64,000 nt of DNA from Calditrichota bacterium. GTDB taxonomy: Bacteria; Electryoneota; RPQS01. Both the position numbers and the translations under genes were made by a program. The stretch is from assembly GCA_020637395.1 (NCBI GenBank), contig JACJWA010000001.1:1488001-1552000 (forward strand), in the 5' to 3' direction. Every line of letters starts with the position of its first letter. Position 1 is the stretch's first letter. The notes under the pieces were generated by a model. The model saw only the letters and a program-made list of their open reading frames with translations, was not told the DNA's origin and did no database searches. This document shows, one piece after another, positions 41,242-49,572 of this stretch.

Positions 41242-41913
41242 CTAAGAAGAGGGGACGATGATTAGGGAATTGCCAGATTGCTGACGAAAACAAACGAGAG
41301 GTTCTGTTGTTCTGTTGGAAAGACTCTGAAAGAGTCCCAGTTCAAGACGATTTCCGGAGAATGGCCAGCGAACTCCGCTCAGACTGCACCCGGCGGCATG
41401 AGGAACGCCAAACCAAGAGATGTCGCGAGCGGCTCCTACTTCAAGACTCACCGTGCACCGACCGCGCATCGGAACTCCCACGGCAGCGGCGAACAAGTAG
41501 GTAACCTTGAGCCCGCGGACACGCAGCGATCGGCTAACGGCATGCAGGAAGTGGTCCGGTCGGTCTCCGTCAATACCGGTCAAAACGATCGACGCGTGCC
41601 GCTGCTTTTGCGCATACTCCAAGGCTTTCTCGATATCCGAGTTGTTCTGCTCCGGCATGCGCCGTACCTTGGATCCGGAGTGACGCGCCCAATCGAGATC
41701 CGCTTCCGAAGCACTATCCAGATCACCGATGACTACGTTCGGTACCACGCGAAGCTTGCGGCAGTGCCGCAAGCCGCCGTCCACAGCAACAAGAACTCGC
41801 GTCTTCTCCAAAATAGCGCGGAGAAGCCCTGCACTCGGCATGGCTCCTCCGGCTATCAACAAGGCGTCAATCTGTTGCGGTAAGAGTGCTTTGAGTTCGG
41901 TAAGTGCACTCAC
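41242..41913 (-). CDS. thiN: Thiamine pyrophosphokinase
   Basis: 223 residues. It transfers a pyrophosphate group from ATP to thiamine. The family motifs are present: VDGGLRHCR, PNVVIGDLDS (metal/ATP Asp residues), NNSDIEKAL, and TGIDGDRPDHFL. The smaller C-terminal beta domain follows at about 130-223. It lies four bases after gdh and one base before the solenoid protein gene. Confidence 0.92.
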   Translation of the reverse strand: MSALTELKALLPQQIDALLIAGGAMPSAGLLRAILEKTRVLVAVDGGLRHCRKLRVVPNVVIGDLDSASEADLDWARHSGSKVRRMPEQNNSDIEKALEYAQKQRHASIVLTGIDGDRPDHFLHAVSRSLRVRGLKVTYLFAAAVGVPMRGRCTVSLEVGAARDISWFGVPHAAGCSLSGVRWPFSGNRLELGLFQSLSNRTTEPLVCFRQQSGNSLIIVPSS

Positions 41914-41916
41914 GAC

Positions 41917-43323
41917 TCAGGCGTACAAACCGCGGAGCTCTGATGCGATTGAGACCCGATTGATTGCGACCATGAACGCGGCCACACGCATCGAGCAATT
42001 GTACTGCAAGTACGTGTCATACACCGCGTCAAACGCGGCATTCATCGCAACTTCCAATTCGCGGTTCACCTGTTCGAGGGGCCAATAGTATCCCATGCGG
42101 TTCTGGACCCATTCGAAATAGCTGACAATCACGCCGCCCGCGTTGCACAGAATGTCGGGAATCACGAAAACACCCTTCTTGTTCAGGACGTCGTCGGCGT
42201 CCGAATCCAGCGGGCCGTTTGCTCCTTCGGCAATGTAACGCGCTTTGATTTTGGAAGCGTTCTTTTTCGTGATCACGAGCTCCAGAGCACAAGGAGCAAG
42301 AATGTCCACCTTAAGCTCGAGCAGCTCTTCAGGGTGCTCCATCTTCTTGGCGAGTTTCGTGGACTCGAATCCCTTCAGGCCTTTGTGCTTTTCAGAGTAC
42401 TTCATGGCCTCTTCAATGTTGATGCCGTCCGGATTGTGAAACGCTCCGAATTGATCCGAAATCGCGACCACCTTGCAGCCGTCCTGCTCCAGCAAAACTG
42501 CCGCATTGCCGCCGACATTTCCGAAACCCTGCACGGCGACGGTCAGCCCTTCCATCTTCTCGCCATGAGCCGCAACCGCTCTGCGGAGTGCGAACAGCAG
42601 ACCCTTCGATGTCGCCATCACACGACCGCGGCTGCCGCCGATTTCCAGAGGCTTGCCCGTGACGACCGCGCCAATCGTATCGCGCTTGTGCATGGAGTAG
42701 GTATCCATGAACCACGCCATGATCTGTGGATTCGTGTTAACGTCGGGAGCGGGAACGTCACGGTCCGGTCCGAACATGTCTTCCAATTCCGCAAAATAGC
42801 GGCGCGAAAGCCTCTCAAGCTCGCCCTTGGAAAGGTGGCTCGGATCCACAATGATACCGCCCTTACCGCCGCCCATCGGAATATCCGCCACGGCACACTT
42901 GAACGTCATCCAAAATGACAACGCTTTGACTTCGTCCAGATTGACATTCGGATGATAACGAATTCCGCCTTTGGCCGGACCGCGAGCGATGTTGTGCTGA
43001 ACACGATACCCTGTAAACGTTTCGATGCGGCCATCGTCCATACGAATTGGAAGGGTCACTTCCACGCACTTGCGCGGCTGCTTGATCATGGCAACCTGGC
43101 TCTTCGATAGCTTCAACAGAGACGCGGCGCGATCGAATTGCTTCATCGCGTTTTCAAATGCCGACTCGTGCTGCAAACCTTCAGTTCGCGGAACAAATGC
43201 GCGGATCGCGTCCATGCCGTGCAATGCCTGTCCAGAACCGACCATATAAGTCGGATCGGTCTTCTTGGCAGTGGACTTCTTGGGTTTCTCTGTGGTTTTC
43301 TTGGGTGTTTCTTTCTTCTTCAT
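41917..43323 (-). CDS. Glu/Leu/Phe/Val dehydrogenase (glutamate dehydrogenase family)
   Basis: 468 residues. N-terminal domain with RGPAKGGIRYHP and the catalytic GGGKGGI Lys; PAPDVNT; NAD(P) domain with VQGFGNVGG. It deaminates glutamate (or makes it) with 2-oxoglutarate and ammonia. An unusual Lys-rich tail (MKKKETPKKTTEKPKKSTAKK, about 24 residues) precedes the conserved fold; the ATG at 43323 has AGGA eight bases upstream, so the tail appears real. Likely the first gene of the gdh-thiN-solenoid-M42 unit. Confidence 0.92.
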   Translation of the reverse strand: MKKKETPKKTTEKPKKSTAKKTDPTYMVGSGQALHGMDAIRAFVPRTEGLQHESAFENAMKQFDRAASLLKLSKSQVAMIKQPRKCVEVTLPIRMDDGRIETFTGYRVQHNIARGPAKGGIRYHPNVNLDEVKALSFWMTFKCAVADIPMGGGKGGIIVDPSHLSKGELERLSRRYFAELEDMFGPDRDVPAPDVNTNPQIMAWFMDTYSMHKRDTIGAVVTGKPLEIGGSRGRVMATSKGLLFALRRAVAAHGEKMEGLTVAVQGFGNVGGNAAVLLEQDGCKVVAISDQFGAFHNPDGINIEEAMKYSEKHKGLKGFESTKLAKKMEHPEELLELKVDILAPCALELVITKKNASKIKARYIAEGANGPLDSDADDVLNKKGVFVIPDILCNAGGVIVSYFEWVQNRMGYYWPLEQVNRELEVAMNAAFDAVYDTYLQYNCSMRVAAFMVAINRVSIASELRGLYA

Positions 43324-43382
43324 GACGGTTCCTGTGGTTCTAAGACCAGGTAGAGACTGGGAACGGGCCGCGTTCCCTTGGT

Positions 43383-44189
43383 TTATGAATTGGTATCAAG
43401 CCGCAAATAGGCAAGCATTCCTCCGGCGCGCTCCCCATCGCGGCGAAACGAGCTCCAGAGTGTGCTGGTGTAGGTATCAGGTGGACGCGGACAGTGGCGG
43501 GCAGACTCGACTCCCGCGCGCAGTAAATCAATCACAATGGATGCAAACAAATCGAGGTGCGGGCGTCCGTCAAACATGGCGACTACGCTGGGGCCGAACT
43601 TCGCTGTAAACTGATCCGCGAGGTCCAGGCTGACTTCGTAGCTGCGAGTTCCGATCATCGGGCCCACAGCGACTTGCAGGTTCTGCGGAGCTACTGAGAA
43701 GTTGTCTCGGAGCTTATTCACCGCTTGCTCTGATATTCCGGCCAGAGTTCCCTTCCATCCGGAGTGAAGCAGTGCGATCGTCCGAGTTGCCGGGTCAAAG
43801 AGGAAGATCGGCGCACAATCGGCATGAGACGTAATCAACGTTGCGCCGACGCAATGTGTGATCAGTCCGTCGGTGTCTGCTTGGCGGCTCTCTGGATTAC
43901 ACAGTCCGTCACTCAGGGGGAGAGAGTTGACCTCAATCAGAGCCGTTCCGTGGGTCTGATCAAGCGAGACACAGGTCTCGGGAATGACCCCTTCCCGGCG
44001 AGCCCAGACCTGTCTGGCAGCGGAAACCGCGTCGGCGGGTCCCCTTCCCCACCCCAAGACGCCATCGTTAGTGCTTGAAATACCGCCGCTTACAGCATTC
44101 CAGCTCGAGGGAATTTCCCAGGCCTTCCGTTGATTTTCTGGAAGGGTTTCGGTATCTTCTGTGACCTCAGAATTCAAGGAGTTGGACAT
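43383..44189 (-). CDS. pgeF: Peptidoglycan editing factor / purine nucleoside phosphorylase (DUF152, YfiH family)
   Basis: 268 residues. The family signature includes QTHGT (first metal His), TSHADCAPI (Cys of the site) and LLHSGWKGTLAGI (second His). Such proteins were long called multicopper polyphenol oxidases; members are now tied to adenosine/purine nucleoside processing (FAMIN-like) or removal of L-Ser-containing muropeptides (PgeF). I cannot tell which applies. The ATG at 44189 uses the reverse strand of the same CATG that starts the acyl-CoA dehydrogenase gene, so promoters must lie in each other's coding region. The first 30 residues are poorly conserved in character, and a downstream start is possible. 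Confidence 0.85.
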   Translation of the reverse strand: MSNSLNSEVTEDTETLPENQRKAWEIPSSWNAVSGGISSTNDGVLGWGRGPADAVSAARQVWARREGVIPETCVSLDQTHGTALIEVNSLPLSDGLCNPESRQADTDGLITHCVGATLITSHADCAPIFLFDPATRTIALLHSGWKGTLAGISEQAVNKLRDNFSVAPQNLQVAVGPMIGTRSYEVSLDLADQFTAKFGPSVVAMFDGRPHLDLFASIVIDLLRAGVESARHCPRPPDTYTSTLWSSFRRDGERAGGMLAYLRLDTNS

Positions 44190-45354
44190 GGCCTATCAGG
44201 CACTCGATTATTATCATCTGGATGACTTGCTGACCGAAGAAGAGCGGCTGATTCGGGATACCGTTCGGGAATTCGTGACCGATAATTTAATGCCGATTAT
44301 CGAGCACTGCAATACGGAAGGTCGTTTTCCGCGCGAACTCGTTAAGCCCGCAGGCGAGCTTGGTTTTCTGGGAGCGCCGTATCCCGAGAAGTACGGTTGC
44401 GCGAATCTCGGCCCGATTGCCTATGGACTCATCAATCAAGAGCTCGAGCGCGGCGACTCCGGATTGCGCTCGTTTGTCTCCGTGCAGACCAGTCTAGTTA
44501 TGTACCCAATTTTTGCCTTCGGCAGCGAGGAACAGAAAGACAAGTGGCTGCCGCTTCTGGGTTCAGGTGAAAAGATCGGCTGTTTCGGGTTAACCGAGCC
44601 AGACTTCGGCTCCAACCCGGGAGGCATGCTGACGCGCGCAGAAGACAAAGGCTCGTACTATCTGCTTAACGGATCAAAAGCATGGATCACGAACGGCACA
44701 GTATCCGACGTTGCAATCGTCTGGGCAAAACTTGATGGCGTCGTGCGCGGCTTCATCGTCGAAACGGACCGCAAAGGATTTTCGGCGCCAGAAATCAAGA
44801 ACAAATTCTCACTGCGCGCCAGCGTAACCTCGGATTTGGTGCTGGAAGATGTCGAAATCCCCAAGGAGAACATTCTTCCCGGCGTCACCGGTTTGAAGGG
44901 CCCGTTGTCGTGCCTGACACAAGCACGCTACGGAATCGCGTGGGGCGCTGTGGGCGCGGCGATGTCCGTCTTCGACGAAGTTCTCCAGTACTCCAAGTCG
45001 CGCATTCAGTTCGACAAACCCATTGCCAGCTTCCAGCTTGTGCAGAACAAGCTTGCCTGGATGGCCACCGAGATCACCAAGAGCCAGTTTCTGGTTTACC
45101 GACTTGGACAGCTCAAGGCCGAAAACAAACTTCGTCCGCAGCATGTGTCCATGGCCAAGCGAAACAACGTCGGCAGCGCTCTGGATATCGCGCGGGTCGG
45201 TCGCGACATTCTTGGAGCCAACGGAATCTCTAATGAGTATCAGACCTTCCGTCACATGGCGAATCTCGAATCGGTCAATACGTACGAAGGAACTTTCGAT
45301 ATTCATACGCTGATCATCGGAGAAGATCTCACAGGTATCCCGGCCTACTTCTAA
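44188..45354 (+). CDS. Acyl-CoA dehydrogenase, glutaryl-CoA dehydrogenase type
   Basis: 388 residues from ATG 44188 with AAGGAG six bases upstream. Domains: N-terminal helical (about 15-125), mid beta (about 125-235, FGLTEPDFGSNPGGM) and C-terminal helical. The end motif NTYEGTFDIHTLIIG holds the catalytic Glu and is characteristic of glutaryl-CoA dehydrogenase, as is GANGISNEYQTFRHMANLE. Members oxidise and decarboxylate glutaryl-CoA to crotonyl-CoA in lysine/tryptophan breakdown; electron acceptor is ETF. An ETF-QO gene lies at 49.6 kb. The stop overlaps that of the MTHFR gene. Confidence 0.9.
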   Translation: MAYQALDYYHLDDLLTEEERLIRDTVREFVTDNLMPIIEHCNTEGRFPRELVKPAGELGFLGAPYPEKYGCANLGPIAYGLINQELERGDSGLRSFVSVQTSLVMYPIFAFGSEEQKDKWLPLLGSGEKIGCFGLTEPDFGSNPGGMLTRAEDKGSYYLLNGSKAWITNGTVSDVAIVWAKLDGVVRGFIVETDRKGFSAPEIKNKFSLRASVTSDLVLEDVEIPKENILPGVTGLKGPLSCLTQARYGIAWGAVGAAMSVFDEVLQYSKSRIQFDKPIASFQLVQNKLAWMATEITKSQFLVYRLGQLKAENKLRPQHVSMAKRNNVGSALDIARVGRDILGANGISNEYQTFRHMANLESVNTYEGTFDIHTLIIGEDLTGIPAYF

Positions 45355-47309
45355 GATGAAGCAGGCTCGCGGCTCAACACCTTCATGACATCAATCGCCA
45401 TATCAAATTTGTTGAACGGCGGCATGAGGTAGGCGCCCTGCACCATTTCCTGTGTGTCGAGCAGGAATTTTTGCGAAATCTCGACCCCCACTTTGGCCCC
45501 CTCGGTACCCGCGCCGCTCATGCGAGTGCGGATATCCTGGGGGACAAACATATCAGGGATTTCGTTGTGGATGAATTCGGCATGCTTCGAGGAGCGAAGC
45601 GGCATGATGCCGACGAAAATCGGGATGTTCGTAAAGGACGATATCCGGTTCATGAATTCATCCAACGTGCGCGGATCAAACAGCGGTTGCGTGAATGCGA
45701 ATTGAGCACCCGCATCCAGCTTCTGTTTGAAGCGGTCATATTCAAGATCGAGTTTCGGTGACGTTGGATTCACCGCCACGCCGAGCAGGAAGTGCGTCGG
45801 GTCGTCCAGATCGCGCCCGGTCAAATCCTTGCCGCGATTTAACTGCGTGACCATGCGTGACAAGCCGATGGAGTCCAGCTCAAACACACCTTTGGCAAAC
45901 GGATAATCACCGACATTTGTCGGATCGCCCGTCACGGCCAGAATGTTCAGGACTCCGAGTGTATGCGCTCCCAAGAGTTCTGACTGCAATCCAATCGCGT
46001 TGCGGTCCCGACACGACACATGCAGAAGAACATCCACTCCGGCGTCGCGGCGAATCAGGTGCGCCATGGCGACTGCGCTCATGCGTGCGCGTGCCAACGG
46101 AGAGTCCGCGACATTGATCAAATCCACTCCCGCCGCTTTCAGCCGCTGTGCGTGGCGAATGAACGGACCAGGATCGTAACTGCGCGGAGGATCTATCTCA
46201 ACTGAGATCTGAAAACGCTTGCCCAAGTTCTCGCGAAAGTCCGAGAACGGAAGACCGCGATGCGGTCCCTCGATCCGGCCTTCTTCTTCGGATATCTCGC
46301 CATTCACCTGCACGTGGCTCTTCCCCGGAGCCCTGCCTTTCACCGCGAGTGCCATCGCGCGCACATGATCCGGCGTCGTTCCGCAGCATCCCCCGATCAA
46401 CGCCACGCCCGCATCCGCAAACTTGACCGCATAGTCCGCGAAGTATTGTGGAGATGCGAGAAACAGATGCCGCCCGCCAATCACACGCGCGCTGCCTGCA
46501 TTGGGCTGTGCGCACAGCGGAACCTCACTTCCCCCCATTCGCTCCATCACGTCCAGCATCGGCTGCGGACCAATTGAACAATTGGCTCCGACCACGTCCG
46601 CACCATACTCGATCAGAGCGCGCCGGACTTGCGCAGGCTTGTCTCCGACCAGAGTCTTTCCATCTTCCGTAAACGTCATCGTGGCGACAATCGGCAAATC
46701 GCTCAATTCCCGGATTGCCGCTATTGCTTCGCGCATCTCGAATAGATTTGAAATCGTCTCCACGATGAACAAGTCCACCCCGCCCTCAAGAAGCCCGGTG
46801 ACTTGTTCTCGAAATGCGTCGTGCGCCTGTTGAAGAGTGACCGGACCTATGGGCTCTAGAACCCGATCCAAAGGACCAATCGAGCCTGCAACATAGATCG
46901 CTTCGCCTGCTGCGCGTTTGGCGATTTGCGCGCCCAGACGATTCAGGAGTCGGGTTTTCTCGGCGAATCCGTGATCACCAAGCTTAAAGGAATTCGCGCC
47001 GAATGTGTTCGTCTCGATAATCTGCGCACCCGCGGCAATGTAGTCGCGATGCAGGTCCTCGACCACCTCGGGATGCGTCTCGTTCAGCTCGTCGAAACAC
47101 GCGCGATAGGAAAAACCGTGCGTATAGAGGCTCGTTCCAATCGCGCCGTCCACGATCATCACTTCGGATCGCAGTCGCTCCAATATTTCCTGATTGCGAA
47201 GACTCAACTGGGGCAACTTTCGAGATGGATCATGCACCGAGAGACATTGCGGTTCCGAAACGTTTGGGCTACTTGACACTTTCTCAAACTGATTCTCCTG
47301 ACCGGACAT
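45351..47309 (-). CDS. Homocysteine S-methyltransferase / 5,10-methylenetetrahydrofolate reductase fusion
   Basis: About 652 residues from ATG 47309 (a TTG at 47339 is also in frame). The N-terminal half (about 30-330) is a pfam02574 homocysteine methyltransferase: VDGAIGTSLY, TNTFGANS, GANCSIGP (first Zn Cys) and GGCCGTTPDHV (two more Cys). The C-terminal half (about 365-640) is an MTHFR barrel: SVEIDPPR, LLHVSCRDRN, ILAVTGDP and QPLFDP. The layout matches the B. subtilis YitJ type fusion. It would make 5-methyl-THF and may also methylate homocysteine. Its stop overlaps the acyl-CoA dehydrogenase stop on the opposite strand; the start overlaps aquaporin by 26 bases. Confidence 0.92.
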   Translation of the reverse strand: MSGQENQFEKVSSSPNVSEPQCLSVHDPSRKLPQLSLRNQEILERLRSEVMIVDGAIGTSLYTHGFSYRACFDELNETHPEVVEDLHRDYIAAGAQIIETNTFGANSFKLGDHGFAEKTRLLNRLGAQIAKRAAGEAIYVAGSIGPLDRVLEPIGPVTLQQAHDAFREQVTGLLEGGVDLFIVETISNLFEMREAIAAIRELSDLPIVATMTFTEDGKTLVGDKPAQVRRALIEYGADVVGANCSIGPQPMLDVMERMGGSEVPLCAQPNAGSARVIGGRHLFLASPQYFADYAVKFADAGVALIGGCCGTTPDHVRAMALAVKGRAPGKSHVQVNGEISEEEGRIEGPHRGLPFSDFRENLGKRFQISVEIDPPRSYDPGPFIRHAQRLKAAGVDLINVADSPLARARMSAVAMAHLIRRDAGVDVLLHVSCRDRNAIGLQSELLGAHTLGVLNILAVTGDPTNVGDYPFAKGVFELDSIGLSRMVTQLNRGKDLTGRDLDDPTHFLLGVAVNPTSPKLDLEYDRFKQKLDAGAQFAFTQPLFDPRTLDEFMNRISSFTNIPIFVGIMPLRSSKHAEFIHNEIPDMFVPQDIRTRMSGAGTEGAKVGVEISQKFLLDTQEMVQGAYLMPPFNKFDMAIDVMKVLSREPASS

Positions 47310-47964
47310 CGAACAGCCATGTACAGAGAACTGCGCCAAGCACGCCGCCTGCCAACGGGCCGACGATATACACCCAGGCGTTCATGTAATCTCCGCTGAT
47401 GACCGCTGGTCCAAGCCAACGCGCAGGATTGAACGCCCCGCCGCTGATCGGGCCTGCTACGAACACACCCATTCCGATGCTTAGGCCAATATAGATTGCG
47501 CCGATCATTGGCGCGCGCTTGTCCAGCACCGTCGCGAAGATCACAAACATAAGCAGAAATGTGAAGGCGATTTCCACAATCACGCCCATGCCGGGGGTCG
47601 CGCTTTCGCCGATGCTTGTGATTCCATAGTTAACTGCTTCGAGAGAGAGCGGTGAGACAGATTTCATCAGCAGCGCTGAAGCTGCGATTCCGCCGAGGCA
47701 CTGCGCCACGACATAGCCCGCGAAGTCTTTTGCAGACATTCTACCGGAGATCAGCATCCCAAGACTTACTGCGGGATTCAAATGTCCGCCACTCACAGGA
47801 ATAGTCGCGGTTGCCATCGCGGCGACGACAAACGTGAAAGCAAGCGCCACGCCGGTCAGCCCGACCGCGCCATTGGTCAAATCGTCCGCGACGATTGCTC
47901 CGACTCCCACAAAGACGATGGAAAACGTGCCGATGAACTCCGCAAGGAGCGCCCGTAGGCTCAT
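47284..47964 (-). CDS. Aquaporin / MIP-family channel
   Basis: 226 residues with six transmembrane segments and the two pore motifs: NPA at 63-65 (SGGHLNPAVS) and NPAR at 179-182 (GGAFNPARWLGP), the Arg being the selectivity-filter residue. It conducts water or small uncharged solutes across the inner membrane; GlpF-type NPARD is not seen, which points to water/small solute rather than glycerol. It overlaps the metallo-hydrolase gene by four bases. Confidence 0.92.
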   Translation of the reverse strand: MSLRALLAEFIGTFSIVFVGVGAIVADDLTNGAVGLTGVALAFTFVVAAMATATIPVSGGHLNPAVSLGMLISGRMSAKDFAGYVVAQCLGGIAASALLMKSVSPLSLEAVNYGITSIGESATPGMGVIVEIAFTFLLMFVIFATVLDKRAPMIGAIYIGLSIGMGVFVAGPISGGAFNPARWLGPAVISGDYMNAWVYIVGPLAGGVLGAVLCTWLFDVRSGESV

Positions 47965-48830
47965 TGTTCCCTCTGCGAAAATTCGGACAGATCACCTGAC
48001 TTGGCGATGATGATCCTTCCCCGATCGTCTTTGCTCAAGGTCATTGCCTCGATTCGCGGATCGTGCTCGAGAACGATCACCCAGTTCTCTATTGCGGCGC
48101 GCTCCAACCAGCGATTCTTGTCATTGAGCGTGGTGAGCGGAAACAAGTCGTAGCTCATGATATAGGGCGACGGCACGTGCGCGGCCATCGGCACAAGGTC
48201 AGACGGAAAGAACAGTGTTTTCGCTCCGTCTGTGATACGAATCATTTGCAGCGCGGGAGTGTGCCCCGATGTGGTGTGAAGATGCAGTCCCGGAAAAAGT
48301 TCGGTGTCCGCATCCAGAAACTCCAGCAGCCCTGCCTCGCGAACCGGTTCGTAGTTTGCATCTATATAGCTCGCGCGGTCGCGGGGATTGCGCGTTAACC
48401 CGTGATGGTACTGTGCACTCTGCACGTAGTGGCGCGCCTTTGGAAAGAGCGGCACAGCCACACCGTCGCGCAACACCGTCGTGCCTCCCGCGTGATCGAA
48501 GTGCAAGTGAGTGTAGATTACATCCGTCACGTCGTCCGGCTTCACACCGTGCAGCGCAAGCTGATCCGTCACACTTCCCTTGGGAAACTCTATCGAAAAG
48601 ATGTCGCGGAACTTGGCGTCATCTTTGTCCCCGGAACCAGCGTCCACTAAGATCGTGTGCTTGGAGCTCTTGATCAACAGAGCGCGGCACGTCATGTCAA
48701 TTCTATTGCGCGCATCCGCCGGACACGACTTCTCCCAAAGCGGCTTGGGCACAACGCCAAACATTGCCCCGCCGTCGAGTTTGAAGTCGCCCGAATGAAT
48801 TGGAACAACTTCGTAGCCTGCTAATCTCAT
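47961..48830 (-). CDS. Metallo-beta-lactamase-fold hydrolase (AHL lactonase-like)
   Basis: 289 residues, no signal peptide. Motif THLHFDHAGG gives the two metal sites; a third His follows in TSGHTPALQ, the Asp in FFPSDLVPM and a fourth His in LEHDPRI. The overall form (GVVPKPLWEK near the N-terminus, long insertion before the second His) fits the large group that includes AiiB/AidC lactonases and MPH-type esterases. The substrate cannot be predicted. It overlaps its neighbours by four bases on both sides. Confidence 0.85.
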   Translation of the reverse strand: MRLAGYEVVPIHSGDFKLDGGAMFGVVPKPLWEKSCPADARNRIDMTCRALLIKSSKHTILVDAGSGDKDDAKFRDIFSIEFPKGSVTDQLALHGVKPDDVTDVIYTHLHFDHAGGTTVLRDGVAVPLFPKARHYVQSAQYHHGLTRNPRDRASYIDANYEPVREAGLLEFLDADTELFPGLHLHTTSGHTPALQMIRITDGAKTLFFPSDLVPMAAHVPSPYIMSYDLFPLTTLNDKNRWLERAAIENWVIVLEHDPRIEAMTLSKDDRGRIIIAKSGDLSEFSQREQ

Positions 48831-49567
48831 TTCTTCACCATTTCAAACTTGGGCCAGGGCTCACCGTTCCACACCCGGCGCGGTGCGTCCACCACGGTTT
48901 CTCGAGCACGCGGCGCTCCAATCAACTCCGCCGCTGCCGCGCGTCCTTCCGCCAGTCGAAAGTTTTGCTTCTCGTCGTCGTGCGCATCGCTCATCATGAT
49001 TTCAATATGACCCGTCGCCACGATCTCGCGCGAAACCTTCTGAATTGCGCCGCCAAACTGACCGACCAATGACCCAGCATCAATGCTCAGAATTGCGCCC
49101 TCTGTCCTAAGCTGAATCAACTGCTGCTCGCTGCGACAGGCAAGCGGGTACCGCTCATGATGCGCAATCACCGGAATAACCTTCCAGCGCTTCGCGGCCT
49201 TGACCACATTCAGGATAATCTCGAAAGGCGTCTGCCGGGGAAACTCGATCAGAAAGTACTTCCCGGTTCCGTTCAGCGTCGCAAAAGGGTATTGAAGCAC
49301 ATCCTGTATGTTCATGCCGAACATGATTTCCGAACCGAGTCCTATCTCGATCGGAAGTTCAAGCTTGGCGATTTTGTCTTTTAGTTCTTTGAATCGTAAC
49401 TGAAACAGCTCATTGGCATGCGAGTTGGATCTGTCGTTCGCGTGCGGAGTGCACAACACATGCGTGATACCCTGATGAATGGCCGATTCGAGCATGCGTA
49501 TTGCTTGACGCATTCCCCTCGCACCATCATCAACGGAAGGCAGCACGTGATTGTGAATGTCGTACAC
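48827..49567 (-). CDS. CpsB/YwqE-type PHP-domain phosphatase
   Basis: 246 residues. MYDIHNHVLPSVDDGA carries the HxH metal motif of the PHP fold. Further metal residues appear in CTPHAND, LGSEIMF, VIAHHERYP and SDAHD. The family are metal-dependent protein-tyrosine phosphatases (CpsB/CapC/YwqE) that act on BY-kinases in capsule systems. No capsule or BY-kinase gene is in the window, so the partner would be elsewhere. It sits five bases after ETF-QO. Confidence 0.85.
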   Translation of the reverse strand: MYDIHNHVLPSVDDGARGMRQAIRMLESAIHQGITHVLCTPHANDRSNSHANELFQLRFKELKDKIAKLELPIEIGLGSEIMFGMNIQDVLQYPFATLNGTGKYFLIEFPRQTPFEIILNVVKAAKRWKVIPVIAHHERYPLACRSEQQLIQLRTEGAILSIDAGSLVGQFGGAIQKVSREIVATGHIEIMMSDAHDDEKQNFRLAEGRAAAAELIGAPRARETVVDAPRRVWNGEPWPKFEMVKK

Positions 49568-49572
49568 GCGCT

